Assembly (NCBI GenBank): GCA_023653055.1
Contig: JAMNXR010000001.1
Coordinates: 1 to 64,000, forward strand
Direction of reading: 5' to 3'
Length of the DNA: 64,000 bases
From: Burkholderiaceae bacterium
GTDB lineage: Bacteria > Pseudomonadota > Gammaproteobacteria > Burkholderiales > Burkholderiaceae_B
This document shows positions 36,768 through 46,733 of this stretch, piece by piece; position 1 is the first letter of the stretch; every line of letters starts with the position of its first letter. Position numbers and translations under genes: made by a program. A model generated the notes under the pieces. The model was not told the DNA's origin. It ran no database searches and saw nothing but the letters and a program-made list of their open reading frames with translations.

Positions 36768-37586
36768 ATGACATACACACGCAAGTTTTTATTGATCTTG
36801 AGTGCGGCGAGTATTGGTTTGTTGACGGCGTGTGCACAACAGGCTGCGGCGCCTATTCGAACGGTTGAGCGTGCAGGTGCGCCTGCAGCGCCTGTTGCGA
36901 TTCCTGTGGCACCGCCCACATCAAACTTTGATGCGACAGCGGCGAATACTGCGTCGACACCTAATTCCGCGCCACCCACCTGGGCGACTTCACCTTCTCG
37001 GGCTCCCACCACTGCGGGTGCAGTCATCGCGCAAGGGCAGACACAAGAAGGCGATCACTTGTTAGCGCTCGTGCAGGTTTGCCAAGCCAACGCGATGGGT
37101 GTGCGTAATCTGTGCTCCCTGGGCTTTGCAGAGACGCGCGCAGGTCGCGAAGTGACCAGTCAAGTCCAAGCCTATTATTTGTCCACGAGTGCAAGCTTGG
37201 CCCCCAAGGTTTCTTTTGATAATCACTGCTCACCAGGTTGGTTAGCCACAGTGGTGTCATCGCAAGGAACGGTTCAGGGGGGCGGTGTGTTGCAAACTCA
37301 GGCGGCGGTATGTGGACATCCTTCTGCTGGCAATGCCTTAACGGCGTTGTTTAGCGCGTGCGATGCACAGACGCAAGGTGGTTGCCGTCAGTCCACCGCT
37401 GTCCAAGTTTCTTGGGGCTATTGGGATGGCAAACAAATGCCGGGTACTGAGGCGGATATTGGACGTCCCTATCCTGCGGATCGTTTTGCCGATGCACACA
37501 TATGCAACTCGGAATTGCCAATCGTAGAGTCAGGCGTGTGTCCGACAAGCGCTGCGGTGCCGCTGCGCTTGCTTGGCTTGCCCTAA
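36768..37586 (+). CDS. Uncharacterised lipoprotein
   Basis: I do not recognise a characterised family. The 272-aa precursor has a lipoprotein signal peptide with lipobox LLTAC (Cys22), then a Pro/Ala/Thr-rich linker to about residue 90, then a compact domain with paired cysteines. The pattern near the end, ACDAQTQGGC, and HICNSELPIVESGVC, suggests disulfides in an envelope domain; the first resembles DUF4189-type domains, a weak guess. ATG 36768 follows CAGGGAG and is chosen over a start 20 codons upstream that lies inside dgt. It converges with uvrA, only 7 bases away. Confidence 0.75.
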   Translation: MTYTRKFLLILSAASIGLLTACAQQAAAPIRTVERAGAPAAPVAIPVAPPTSNFDATAANTASTPNSAPPTWATSPSRAPTTAGAVIAQGQTQEGDHLLALVQVCQANAMGVRNLCSLGFAETRAGREVTSQVQAYYLSTSASLAPKVSFDNHCSPGWLATVVSSQGTVQGGGVLQTQAAVCGHPSAGNALTALFSACDAQTQGGCRQSTAVQVSWGYWDGKQMPGTEADIGRPYPADRFADAHICNSELPIVESGVCPTSAAVPLRLLGLP

Positions 37587-37593
37587 ATTTGCC

Positions 37594-40491
37594 CTACGCA
37601 GTTTTGTTACGCGTCAACACCTTGCCAAGGTAATGCCCCGTATGACTCGCAGCACTGGCTGCGATGACTTCGGGCGTCCCTTGCGCGACAATCTCTCCAC
37701 CGCCGTTACCGCCCTCGGGTCCCATATCAATCACCCAGTCGGCGGTTTTGATCACATCGAGATTGTGCTCAATCACCACCACCGTATTGCCGGTCTCAAC
37801 GAGCTGATTGAGCACGCGCAGGAGTAAGGCAATGTCGTGAAAATGTAGACCTGTAGTGGGCTCATCCAGAATGTAGAACGTTTGTCCCGTGCTGCGTTTG
37901 GATAGTTCAAGCGAAAGCTTGACGCGTTGCGCTTCACCGCCCGAAAGTGTGGTGGCGCTCTGGCCCAGGCGCAGATAAGACAAGCCGACATCCATCAGCG
38001 TTTGTAACTTGCGCGCCACGGCAGGGACTGCTTCAAAATATGCGAAGGCCTGCTCGACGGTGAGGTCGAGTACTTCGTGGATGTTGCGGCCCCGATACCG
38101 GATTTCGAGCGTTTCACGGTTGTAACGTTTGCCCGCGCAGACGTCACAAGGGACGTACATGTCCGGTAAGAAATGCATTTCAACCTTGACCACGCCATCG
38201 CCCTGACAGGCTTCGCAACGTCCCCCCTTGACGTTAAAACTAAAGCGCCCAGGGTCGTAACCGCGCGTACGCGATTCAGGTACACCTGCAAACAGTTCGC
38301 GAATCGGTGTAAACATCCCCGTGTAAGTGGCTGGGTTGCTGCGTGGTGTGCGACCAATCGGGCTTTGATCGACGCTAATGATTTTGTCGAAATGCTCCAA
38401 ACCTTTTAATTCGGTATACGGCGCAGGTTCGGTTTGCGCGTGGTGGAGTGAGCGCGACATCACGATGGCGAGCGTGTCGTTAATGAGTGTGGATTTGCCA
38501 GAGCCGGACACGCCTGAGATACAAACAAACTTACCAGCAGGAATACGTAAATCAACAGACTTGAGATTATTACCCGTGCAGCCCGTCAGTTCGAGCCAAT
38601 GTTGCTCTGCGTCGAGAGGACGTCGTTTGGGTACGACGATCTCTTGCGCGCCACTCATATATTGACCGGTGAGTGAATGCGGGTCTTGCTCAATTTGCGC
38701 AGGCGTGCCTTGAGAGACGATTTGGCCTCCGTGTTCGCCGGCACCCGGACCCATATCGACCACCCAGTCCGCCTGGCGAATCATGTCCTCATCGTGTTCG
38801 ACGACGATGACACTATTGCCCAGGTCGCGCAGGTGGTGCAGGGTGGCGATCAAGCGATCGTTGTCACGCTGATGCAGACCAATCGAGGGTTCGTCCAGAA
38901 CATACATCACACCCGTTAGGCCTGAGCCGATTTGGCTCGCCAAACGAATGCGCTGCGCTTCCCCACCGGAAATAGTGTCAGCACTCCGATCCAGGGACAG
39001 ATAGTTCAGCCCGACGTTGTTGAGAAAGCTCAGCCGCGCCTCGATTTCTCGAACAATACGTTGAGCGATTTCTGCGCGCGCACCGGTGAGCTTGAGATCT
39101 TGAAACCATTTCAGGCAGGTAGAGAGTGGTTGTGCTTCGACTTCGTAAATCGCGAGTCCCTGCTCTTGCCAGTTGCGTCCTTCGGGCGTGTCGAGTAATG
39201 GCTTGGGTGGCGCGATACGCTCATCACCAATGCGCACATGCCGCGCTTCGGCGCGAAGACGCGAGCCGTGGCAAATGGGACAGGTTTGGACGGCGCGATA
39301 CTTACCGAGTTCTTCGCGTACGGCGGAGGAGTCTGTTTCTTTCCAGCGGCGTTCGAGGTTGGGAATGACGCCCTCAAAGGTGTGGCGCTTGACGGTACTG
39401 CGGCCGTTTTCATTTAAGTAAAAAAATGGAATCTCAACCGTGCCGGAGCCGTACAACACGATCTGACGGATCTTCTCGGGCAGGCTGTCCCAGGTGGCTT
39501 CGATGTCGAATTCATAGTGTGTCGACAGACTCGACAGCATCGAAAAAGTAAAGGCATTGCGTTTATCCCAACCGCGAATCGCACCCGAACCGAGACTGAG
39601 TTCGGGAAAGGCCACTACGCGTTTAGGATCAAAAAATCCCATGTGTCCCAAGCCATCACAGCTTGGACAGGCGCCGACTGGGTTATTAAAGCTAAACAAG
39701 CGTGGTTCGAGTTCGGGCAGACTATGGCTGCAAACCGGACAGGCGTAGCGACTTGAGAACAGGTGTTCTTCGTTGGTGTCCATATCAAGGGCAACGACAC
39801 GACCTTGCGCGAGCGTCAGTGCCGTCTCAAAGCTCTCAGCCAGACGCTGCTTGCTTTCTGGTTTGATACGCAGCCGATCAATCACGACATCGATATCGTG
39901 TTTTTCGTTTTTGTTGAGTTCGGGCATGCTGTCGAGGTCGACCATTTCTCCATCCACACGCACGCGGACAAAGCCTTGGGCTTGCAGGCTCGCACACTCA
40001 TCATCAAAGCTGCCTTTGCGGGTGCGAGCGATTGGTGCGAGGATCGCCAGCCTGCGCTCGGCGGGCCAAGTCAGCACGCTATCGACCATTTGGCTCACGC
40101 TTTGAGCGGCGAGCGGCAGTCCATGTGAGGGGCAATAAGGCGTCCCTACCCGGGCATACAACAGACGCAGGTAGTCATGAATTTCGGTAATCGTGCCCAC
40201 GGTTGAGCGGGGATTGTGGCCTGCAGCCTTTTGCTCGATTGAAATTGCGGGGGACAGACCCTCAATCAGGTCCACATCCGGCTTATCCATCAACTGCAAA
40301 AACTGCCTGGCGTACGCTGAGAGACTTTCGACGTAGCGACGTTGTCCTTCGGCGTACAAGGTATCAAAGGCGAGCGAGGATTTGCCCGAGCCGGACAGTC
40401 CCGTAACGACCACGAGCTTGTGCCTAGGCAGGTCCAGAGACACATTTTTGAGATTGTGGGTGCGGGCACCCCGGATTCGGATTTCGTCCAT
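37594..40491 (-). CDS. uvrA: Excinuclease ABC subunit A
   Basis: UvrA finds DNA damage and loads UvrB in nucleotide excision repair. The 965-aa ABC ATPase shows both Walker A motifs ([13 protein letters not shown] near 31-43 and [13 protein letters not shown] in the second half), both signatures ([12 protein letters not shown] and [12 protein letters not shown]), and two zinc modules: CPVC with CPSC in the first half, CEAC with CDVC in the second. The signature of the UvrB-binding insert is present. It is slightly longer than E. coli UvrA (940). It is divergent from the MFS gene with about 85 bases between; I see no clear SOS box. Confidence 0.97.
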   Translation of the reverse strand: MDEIRIRGARTHNLKNVSLDLPRHKLVVVTGLSGSGKSSLAFDTLYAEGQRRYVESLSAYARQFLQLMDKPDVDLIEGLSPAISIEQKAAGHNPRSTVGTITEIHDYLRLLYARVGTPYCPSHGLPLAAQSVSQMVDSVLTWPAERRLAILAPIARTRKGSFDDECASLQAQGFVRVRVDGEMVDLDSMPELNKNEKHDIDVVIDRLRIKPESKQRLAESFETALTLAQGRVVALDMDTNEEHLFSSRYACPVCSHSLPELEPRLFSFNNPVGACPSCDGLGHMGFFDPKRVVAFPELSLGSGAIRGWDKRNAFTFSMLSSLSTHYEFDIEATWDSLPEKIRQIVLYGSGTVEIPFFYLNENGRSTVKRHTFEGVIPNLERRWKETDSSAVREELGKYRAVQTCPICHGSRLRAEARHVRIGDERIAPPKPLLDTPEGRNWQEQGLAIYEVEAQPLSTCLKWFQDLKLTGARAEIAQRIVREIEARLSFLNNVGLNYLSLDRSADTISGGEAQRIRLASQIGSGLTGVMYVLDEPSIGLHQRDNDRLIATLHHLRDLGNSVIVVEHDEDMIRQADWVVDMGPGAGEHGGQIVSQGTPAQIEQDPHSLTGQYMSGAQEIVVPKRRPLDAEQHWLELTGCTGNNLKSVDLRIPAGKFVCISGVSGSGKSTLINDTLAIVMSRSLHHAQTEPAPYTELKGLEHFDKIISVDQSPIGRTPRSNPATYTGMFTPIRELFAGVPESRTRGYDPGRFSFNVKGGRCEACQGDGVVKVEMHFLPDMYVPCDVCAGKRYNRETLEIRYRGRNIHEVLDLTVEQAFAYFEAVPAVARKLQTLMDVGLSYLRLGQSATTLSGGEAQRVKLSLELSKRSTGQTFYILDEPTTGLHFHDIALLLRVLNQLVETGNTVVVIEHNLDVIKTADWVIDMGPEGGNGGGEIVAQGTPEVIAASAASHTGHYLGKVLTRNKTA

Positions 40492-40576
40492 GACACGCTT
40501 TTGAAAGCCAACTTGGTACTATACCGTGCTGACGTGACAATCGTCCGATAGACCTTCACTCTGAATTAAGTCCTTG

Positions 40577-41767
40577 ATGTCCGAACATATGCCTTTATCC
40601 CTGACCCCGACCGAACGCCGTGCCAGCGTGGCCTTGGCCAGTTTGTTTGCCGCCCGCATGCTTGGCTTGTTCCTATTGTTGCCCGTGTTTGCTGTGGCCG
40701 CTCAGGGGCTCAAGGGCGGTCATGACCCTTTGTGGGTGGGGGTGGCGCTTGGAATGTACGGTCTGACACAAGCTTTTATGCAAATTCCCTTTGGTCTGGC
40801 CTCAGACCGTTGGGGGCGACGTCCTGTTGTGCTGGCAGGCTTGAGCCTGTTTGTCGCCGGCAGTGTGGTTTGTGCTCTGTCAGACGATATTTTTTGGGTC
40901 ACGATTGGCCGGGCGATTCAGGGCTCTGGAGCGATTTCAGCTGCCGTGACGGCATGGTTGGCGGACGCGACGCGCCCCGAGGTTCGAACACGCGCGATGG
41001 CGATGGTCGGTGGGTCGATTGGCTTGTCCTTTGCCTTGTCCCTGGTGATTGCGCCCCTGATCGTTGGGTCGTCGGGGCTGGCAGGTTTGTTTTGGACGAT
41101 TGCGCTGTTAGGCGTTGTGTGTTTGGCGGTCGCCCGTTTTGTTGTACCGGTGGTACGACCGACTCCCAAGCCTTTACAGCCCGCACGACCTATGCAAGTG
41201 CTCACTCACACAGATTTGCTTCGTCTTAATTTTGGTGTGTTTTGCCTGCACTTTATCCAGATTGCGATGTTCGTGGTGATCCCTCCGCTCTTGCTCAGGC
41301 TTGGGAATTTGGATGCTGCGGAGCTCTGGAAGGTATACCTACCGGTTATTTTTGCCTCTTTTATCTTGATGGTGCCGGCTATTTTTGTCGCGGAAAAGCG
41401 CCGTGCCCATCGTGCGATGTTGCGCATGGCTGTGGCTGGGCTCGTCTTGGTCTGTGCCTTTTTGCCCTGGGCAAGCCACAACTTTTTCTTGTTGGCCTGT
41501 GGGTTGACTGGGTTTTTTGTGATGTTTAACGTGCTTGAAGCGTTGCAGCCCTCGCTGGTATCTCGGGTGGCCCCGCCCGAATTAAAGGGCCTCGCGCTTG
41601 GCCTTTACAACACTTCGCAGGCTGCAGGGCTGTTTCTGGGCGGAATGCTGGGCGGAACAATTGCCGTGCTGGGCGGCGCGAGTGCCGTGTTTTGGGCGGC
41701 CTGTGGGTTGTCCGCGCTGTGGCTAGTGGTGACCTGGGGCTTGAGACCACTCGGCCCCAAGCACTAA
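40577..41767 (+). CDS. MFS transporter, YajR-like
   Basis: A 396-aa inner-membrane protein with twelve segments. Motif A is GLASDRWGRRPVVLAGL (about residues 74-90), and the first helix and the RAIQGSGAISAAVTAWLAD segment match the YajR-like/drug-resistance branch. A similar MFS gene between uvrA and ssb is common in Burkholderiales. ATG 40577 is chosen over a TTG one codon before it. Here ssb is 4.3 kb away because a catabolic block lies between. Substrate unknown. Confidence 0.87.
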   Translation: MSEHMPLSLTPTERRASVALASLFAARMLGLFLLLPVFAVAAQGLKGGHDPLWVGVALGMYGLTQAFMQIPFGLASDRWGRRPVVLAGLSLFVAGSVVCALSDDIFWVTIGRAIQGSGAISAAVTAWLADATRPEVRTRAMAMVGGSIGLSFALSLVIAPLIVGSSGLAGLFWTIALLGVVCLAVARFVVPVVRPTPKPLQPARPMQVLTHTDLLRLNFGVFCLHFIQIAMFVVIPPLLLRLGNLDAAELWKVYLPVIFASFILMVPAIFVAEKRRAHRAMLRMAVAGLVLVCAFLPWASHNFFLLACGLTGFFVMFNVLEALQPSLVSRVAPPELKGLALGLYNTSQAAGLFLGGMLGGTIAVLGGASAVFWAACGLSALWLVVTWGLRPLGPKH

Positions 41768-41785
41768 CGCACACAAACATCCACA

Positions 41786-42946
41786 CTAACGACCGTTAAA
41801 AATTAAATCTTGATCAATCTCTGAGACCTTGCTCACTCCGCTGAGTTGCATCGAGCGGACGAACTCGTCTTTCAATATATCTAGCGCACGTGCGGCACCG
41901 GGCTGCCCTGCGGCAGCCGCACCAAAAAGCGTTGCCCGACCGGTGAGTACACCTTGCGCGCCGAGCGCACGGGCTTTCAAAATATCTACGCCGCGTCTGA
42001 CGCCGCCATCGACGAGCACGGGGACGCGACCCGCAACAGCAGCGACGACAACTGGAAGGGCATTGATCGTTGCAGGTGCGCTATCGAGCTGACGGCCACC
42101 GTGATTGGAGACGACGATCGCATCTATCCCCATCTTGACTAAACGCTCGGCGTCGCTCGGTCGCATGATGCCTTTAACAATCAGTTTGCGGGGCCAATTG
42201 TCACGCATGATTTGTAACTGTTGCCAATCAAAAGCAGGGTCGTAATTTTTGCCGACAGACGAGGCGAGTTTTTTACCGCCCTGATTGTCACGCTTGAGTT
42301 CTTTAATGTTTTCCATTTCCGGTGCACCCTTGAACAGCATCGGTAGCGACCAGCCAGGATGTAAGGCAAAGTCCAGCACGTTGCGCGGGGTGTACTTAAA
42401 GGGAAATACGAGATGGTTGCGAAAGTCACGTTCTCTTTTGCCACCCACTGGCAAGTCCACGGTGATCATCAGGCCTTCATAATCCGCGGCGTGTGCACGG
42501 TGAATCAAGGAAGCGAGTTTTTCTTTGTTGGACAGAATGTAAGCCTGAAACCAGAGGCGGCCGGGTGCGGCGTCGGCGATCTGTTCGATCGAAGCGGTCG
42601 CGGAGGTGGAGAGCGAGTAGGGAATTCCCATCGCGGCTGCGGCACGCGCAATTGCAATATCGGCACCATGTCGGCCAAAGGCGGCAGCGCCTGTTGGGGC
42701 AATCGCCAACGGCATGGCCGCAGGCCCACCGACTAGCTCGGTGGAGGTGTCGACGTTAGAAACATCGTTGAGTGCTTTGGGAACGATGCGGATCTGACGA
42801 AAGGCGTCGATGTTGTCGCGTAGCGTGACTTCTTCTTCGGCGCCGCCGTCAAAAAATTCAAAGATTGCGCGCGGTAAACGTCGTTTCGCCACCGCACGCA
42901 AATCTTCCACACTAAACGCACTTGCTGCTGTGCGGTCTAGATTCAC
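41786..42946 (-). CDS. FMN-dependent alpha-hydroxy-acid dehydrogenase/oxidase
   Basis: A 386-aa flavoprotein of the lactate/mandelate/glycolate oxidase family, oxidising a 2-hydroxy acid to the 2-keto acid. Visible parts are the N-terminal FDGGAEEEVTLRDN, the FMN-binding APTGAAAFGRHG, WFQAY, the Lys258 strand, the active-site base His282 in SNHGGRQLD, and the phosphate region DGGVRRGVDILKA. The start is GTG at 42946, 3 bases after the Bug gene stop, so the two are translationally linked. Substrate not readable; lactate or mandelate-type acids are candidates. Last gene of the dioxygenase-Bug-oxidase set. Confidence 0.9.
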   Translation of the reverse strand: MNLDRTAASAFSVEDLRAVAKRRLPRAIFEFFDGGAEEEVTLRDNIDAFRQIRIVPKALNDVSNVDTSTELVGGPAAMPLAIAPTGAAAFGRHGADIAIARAAAAMGIPYSLSTSATASIEQIADAAPGRLWFQAYILSNKEKLASLIHRAHAADYEGLMITVDLPVGGKRERDFRNHLVFPFKYTPRNVLDFALHPGWSLPMLFKGAPEMENIKELKRDNQGGKKLASSVGKNYDPAFDWQQLQIMRDNWPRKLIVKGIMRPSDAERLVKMGIDAIVVSNHGGRQLDSAPATINALPVVVAAVAGRVPVLVDGGVRRGVDILKARALGAQGVLTGRATLFGAAAAGQPGAARALDILKDEFVRSMQLSGVSKVSEIDQDLIFNGR

Positions 42947-42949
42947 GCT

Positions 42950-43927
42950 TTATTCTGCTTTGATACCAGATGCTTTGATCACACGATCCCAACGCTCTTG
43001 GTCTTTGACCAAGAATTGAGTGAACTCTGCTGGCGAGTCGCCGACAGGCTGAGCGCCAAGGTCTTTCATACGCTTGAGGACTTCTGGATTCGCCATCGCT
43101 TTTTTGATCGAAGCGTTGAGCTTATCGACAATAGGCTGGGGGGTACCTGCGGGTGCCAACATACCGACCCAGGGTGCAGTTTGTTCAAAGTCAGGAAAGC
43201 CAGAAGCATCCATCGTGGGCACGCCAGGGAACTCAGGCATCGGCTTGGACGAACCGACTGCCAGCACACGGATACGTTTGTTTTCAACATGACCCGCGAT
43301 GCCGATCATGGGATAGAACATAAACGACACGCGACCTGACATGACCTCGGTCAAAGCAGGAGCATTGCCACGGAAAGGCACGTGTACCATTTTGACATTC
43401 GCGACTGTCCCCATCATCGCCGCGGCGAGGTGAGCGGAGCCGCCATTGCCTGCAGATCCATAGCTGATCGCATCGGGTGCGCTCTTGGCTTTGGCAAGGA
43501 GCTCTTTCAGGTTTTTATATGGGGAGTCATACGCTGTCACGATGACCAGTGGCAAGTTGGCGACGAGCGAAATCGGAGCAAAGTTTTTGAGTGGATCGTA
43601 ATCGGACTTGTCACCGAGCAGCAGCTTGTTGACGTTGTGCGAAAGCGAGGCGAATAACACGGTATAACCGTCAGGCTTGGCCTTGGCGACTTCGCGCGTG
43701 GCGATGAGGGAGTTGGCACCCGTGCGGTTTTCAACTACGACGGACTGCCCCAAATCTGCTGACATGTGTTGAGCTAGGATACGTCCGATGACGTCAGTAG
43801 GTCCGCCCGCCGCAAAGCCGATCACTACTTTGATCGGTTGAGTGGGATAGGCAGCAGTTTGTGCCACGCTGCTCAAAGGCAATGTTGAGGCAAGCGCCAA
43901 ACAGGCGCCAAAGATCATTTTTTTCAT
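42950..43927 (-). CDS. Bug-family (TctC) periplasmic solute-binding receptor
   Basis: A 325-aa secreted receptor of the tripartite tricarboxylate transport type. The signal peptide is about 1-22 (MKKMIFGACLALASTLPLSSVAQ). The family marks are YPTQPIKVVIGFAAGGPTD, VVVENRTGA and the central KPDGYTVLFAS. Bug proteins bind carboxylates, amides or amino acids. No TctA or TctB membrane genes are in the window, so this is an orphan receptor, a very common situation in Bordetella relatives. GGAAG at 43934-43938 on this strand supports the ATG. It lies between the dioxygenase and the hydroxyacid oxidase. Confidence 0.93.
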   Translation of the reverse strand: MKKMIFGACLALASTLPLSSVAQTAAYPTQPIKVVIGFAAGGPTDVIGRILAQHMSADLGQSVVVENRTGANSLIATREVAKAKPDGYTVLFASLSHNVNKLLLGDKSDYDPLKNFAPISLVANLPLVIVTAYDSPYKNLKELLAKAKSAPDAISYGSAGNGGSAHLAAAMMGTVANVKMVHVPFRGNAPALTEVMSGRVSFMFYPMIGIAGHVENKRIRVLAVGSSKPMPEFPGVPTMDASGFPDFEQTAPWVGMLAPAGTPQPIVDKLNASIKKAMANPEVLKRMKDLGAQPVGDSPAEFTQFLVKDQERWDRVIKASGIKAE

Positions 43928-43984
43928 TTGTCTTCCATTTATAAAAATATTTAGGTGAGCTTAACAGTCTGCCCACCCATCGGG

Positions 43985-44860
43985 CTATGCTGCCAAGGGA
44001 AAATACCGATCTGCCATGACTTGGCAACGCTTGATAAAGCGGTGCTCGTCAGGACCGTAATCGGCGACAGCGTTGTGGATCGTGCCCATGTTGTCCCACA
44101 TCAGCACGTCCCCCGCCGTCCAGCGGTGCTGATATCGAAACTGTGGTTGCAACTGGTGCGCGAATAAAAAGTTCAGAATTTCGTCGCTCTCTTGTTGTGG
44201 CAACTCATTAATCTGAATGGAATACCCAGGATTGGCATACAAAATTTTCTCGCCCGTAATCGGGTGGGTCAAAAAGATCGGATGCGACACGGGCGGTTTG
44301 GCTTTGAGTTGCGCCTCCGTCAGCGGTGGTCGTGTGCAACCAGGCTGCTTGCGCATGTTTTCCCAAAACTTGTTGAAGTCATGCAGCACCGTCAGGCCTT
44401 CGAGTTTTTTCTTGAGTTCTTCTGGCAAGGCCAGATAGGCGGCGCGCATATTGGAAAATTCTGTGCTGCCCAGGGGCACGCCATCGCGATGCGGAATTTC
44501 AATGCCATACAACACATTAGTAAAAGCAATCATCTTGCTGTAGGACATATCCGTGTGCCAGTCTTGTCCTGCATCACCAAGTCCTACCGGCTTACCATCG
44601 ACTTTTTTGTTGGACAGAATCATGACCTCGGGGTGACCGGGTTCCTGATACATATTGGCCACGTTGACCTCAAGGGTGCCAAACTTGCTACTGAACTCTT
44701 TGAGTTGTAGACCTGTCAGGTTCTGGTTTTTGAAACACAACACACCATATTGACCCAACAGACCTTCGATTTTTTTGTAGTCCTCATGGGACAGGGGTGT
44801 TGAGATGTCAAACCCCTCAACGCGCGCGCCGAGACCTTGTCCGCTTGGTGTCACTTGCAT
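43985..44860 (-). CDS. TauD/TfdA-family Fe(II)/2-oxoglutarate dioxygenase
   Basis: A 291-aa non-heme iron oxygenase that would hydroxylate a substrate with 2-oxoglutarate as co-substrate. The facial triad is His102 and Asp104 (WHTDMSY) and His262 (GTIHNA), with Arg274 (HRFIKR) binding the co-substrate carboxylate. The family includes taurine and 2,4-D dioxygenases; the exact substrate is unknown. GGGGAG precedes the ATG. It is divergent from the LysR gene with a 126-base shared control region, and leads the three-gene set. Confidence 0.9.
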   Translation of the reverse strand: MQVTPSGQGLGARVEGFDISTPLSHEDYKKIEGLLGQYGVLCFKNQNLTGLQLKEFSSKFGTLEVNVANMYQEPGHPEVMILSNKKVDGKPVGLGDAGQDWHTDMSYSKMIAFTNVLYGIEIPHRDGVPLGSTEFSNMRAAYLALPEELKKKLEGLTVLHDFNKFWENMRKQPGCTRPPLTEAQLKAKPPVSHPIFLTHPITGEKILYANPGYSIQINELPQQESDEILNFLFAHQLQPQFRYQHRWTAGDVLMWDNMGTIHNAVADYGPDEHRFIKRCQVMADRYFPLAA

Positions 44861-44986
44861 GATCGCTCCCCATTTTTGAGTCTTTTCGATGCATCAGTCT
44901 AGCGGTTTAGTCGCGCCTAGAATAGCGTCGAATTGTGAAATTAGTGTTCTCAAAATGGAAACAATCATCGTACAATCTTTGTCAAT
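44861..44986. promoter_or_regulatory. Divergent control region of LysR and dioxygenase genes
   Basis: This 126-base gap holds ATTGT (44933-44937) and ACAAT (44961-44965) as possible dyad arms, and TACAAT (44971-44976) as a possible -10 for the LysR gene. LysR proteins bind T-N11-A dyads in such gaps; I cannot fix a single site. No terminator is seen. Confidence 0.4.
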
Positions 44987-45928
44987 ATGGACAAACTCAA
45001 AGCAATTGAAGTGTTTATCGAAGTCGCACAGGGCCTGAGCTTTTCAGGTGCCGCGCAGCGACTCGGCATGGCCAAAGGTAATGTGACCAAGCATATCGCC
45101 TGGCTCGAGCAGTCCTTGGGCGTTCAACTGCTGACGCGCACAACTAAAAGCGTGAGCTTGACCGAGTCGGGTCTATCTTTGCTTGAAAACGGCCGAGAGT
45201 TGCTCGACCGTGTGGATAGTATCGATACGGCGGTCCGTCAGTCTGTGAAAGAACCCAAGGGCATGCTGAGACTGGGGGCGCCACCCTCGTTTGGTGCGTT
45301 TCATCTTGTGCCCATCATCACGGCTTTTTCCTCTGCACACCCCGACATCCAAGTGGTGCTGTACCTAGACGATGGACGTACCGACCTCGTGGCCGAAGGG
45401 CTGGATATGTCGGTGAGGATCGCCACCTCACTCAAGGATACTTCGCAGATCGCCCAGCGTCTCGCGGTGGTACCGCAGCTGCTGGTGGCTTCGCCAGATT
45501 ATTTGCGACGTCGCGGAACTCCTCAGACGATTGCGGACTTGGCGGCGCATGAGTGTATGGTGCATGCGCTGAAATCACCGACGAATATTTGGACGTTTAT
45601 GGGTGACGTTCATCCTGCAGGCGTGAAAACTAACAGTAAATCAACGGTGCGCGTGCACGGCACGATCCGGGCCAATTATGGTGAGCCATTGCGCCATGCT
45701 GCCCTGCTGGGGCACGGAATTTCAATGCACCCCACTTATATGGTGATGCAAGACATCCAAGAGGGCCGTTTGGTGAGTGTTTTGCCCCAGTTTCGGCCTG
45801 TGGGCGTTGATATATATGCTGTTTTCCCCAGCCGCAAAAATATGCCTGTCCGGGTAAGGACATTTTTAGACTTTTTACGTCAGTGGTTTGCTGCTGCCGA
45901 CTGGCACGCCTATCAAAACGTGCCGTAA
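44987..45928 (+). CDS. LysR-family transcriptional regulator
   Basis: A 313-aa regulator, CrgA-like branch. The winged helix is at residues 1-60 (MDKLKAIEVFIEVAQGLSFS ... RLGMAKGNVTKHIAWLEQSL), followed by RTTKSVSLTESG and an effector domain with LRLGAPPSFGAFHL and LVAEGLDMSVRI. It is divergent from the dioxygenase-Bug-oxidase genes and so is the likely regulator of them. The effector is probably a substrate or intermediate of the set. Confidence 0.93.
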   Translation: MDKLKAIEVFIEVAQGLSFSGAAQRLGMAKGNVTKHIAWLEQSLGVQLLTRTTKSVSLTESGLSLLENGRELLDRVDSIDTAVRQSVKEPKGMLRLGAPPSFGAFHLVPIITAFSSAHPDIQVVLYLDDGRTDLVAEGLDMSVRIATSLKDTSQIAQRLAVVPQLLVASPDYLRRRGTPQTIADLAAHECMVHALKSPTNIWTFMGDVHPAGVKTNSKSTVRVHGTIRANYGEPLRHAALLGHGISMHPTYMVMQDIQEGRLVSVLPQFRPVGVDIYAVFPSRKNMPVRVRTFLDFLRQWFAAADWHAYQNVP

Positions 45929-46047
45929 ACTGTCTGAGATGCGTAGTTTTACGTCTGGCATTGAAATGCCATTTAGACAATGATGGCGCTTGGTACGAGC
46001 CCCATAGGGCATTGATGAACAGCTTAATTTTTTAAACGGAGATCGGC

Positions 46048-46533
46048 ATGGCATCGGTCAATAAAGTAATACTGGTTGGCAATCTTGGGCGTGACCCCGA
46101 AGTCCGCTATGGCCCAGATGGTAGCGGCGCCATTTGTAACGTATCGATCGCGACCACGAGCAGCTGGAAAGATAAAACAACGGGCGAGCGTCGCGAAGAA
46201 ACCGAATGGCATCGCGTGGTGTTTTACAACCGCTTAGCTGAGGTGGTCGGCGAGTACATGAAAAAAGGTCGTCCCATGTACATCGAGGGCCGTTTAAAAA
46301 CACGCAAGTGGCAAAACAAAGAAGGTGTCGATCAGTACACGACTGAGGTCGTCGCGGATCAGATGCAAATGCTCGGCGGTCGCGATGGTGGTGATGGTGG
46401 CTCAATGGGCGGCGGCGGTGACGAAAGAGAAAGTGCGCCACGCCAAGCACGTGCTCCTCAGGCGCAGCGTCCAGCGGCTCCAGCAGCTAGCGGTGCGAAT
46501 CTGACCGATATGGATGATGATATCCCTTTCTAA
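46048..46533 (+). CDS. ssb: Single-stranded DNA-binding protein
   Basis: SSB coats single-stranded DNA in replication, repair and recombination. The 161-aa protein has the OB fold ([54 protein letters not shown]), a Gly-rich linker from about 113, and the acidic protein-binding tip DMDDDIPF at the C-terminus. It ends at a strong terminator 46 bases downstream. In relatives it sits directly after the MFS gene that follows uvrA; here four other genes intervene. Confidence 0.97.
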   Translation: MASVNKVILVGNLGRDPEVRYGPDGSGAICNVSIATTSSWKDKTTGERREETEWHRVVFYNRLAEVVGEYMKKGRPMYIEGRLKTRKWQNKEGVDQYTTEVVADQMQMLGGRDGGDGGSMGGGGDERESAPRQARAPQAQRPAAPAASGANLTDMDDDIPF

Positions 46534-46578
46534 AATGTTTTATCCGTTTATTTTTTAAAGTGACAGATAGTATGAAAG

Positions 46579-46613
46579 CGGCGGTGCAACTTCAGGGTTG
46601 TATCGCCGTTTTT
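46579..46613 (+). terminator. Intrinsic terminator of ssb
   Basis: Twelve-pair stem (46579-46590 with 46597-46608, two G-U pairs), a TTCAGG loop and T5. Strong terminator. The remainder of the gap up to the next gene at 46734 has no ORF and no clear promoter. Confidence 0.85.
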
Positions 46614-46733
46614 ATGCGCCGTTCATGTTGCTCCAACCAATGAAATACTTACTTACAAAAAAGTGAGTACAGAATCGTTCAAATACGGCGTTTTACGATT
46701 GAATGTGCAGAGCGACTCTATTACCATCACATC

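Noticed and set aside
40492-40576. SOS (LexA) box before uvrA
   Set aside because: I see no CTG-N10-CAG type dyad in the divergent gap; control by LexA is not supported by the sequence.
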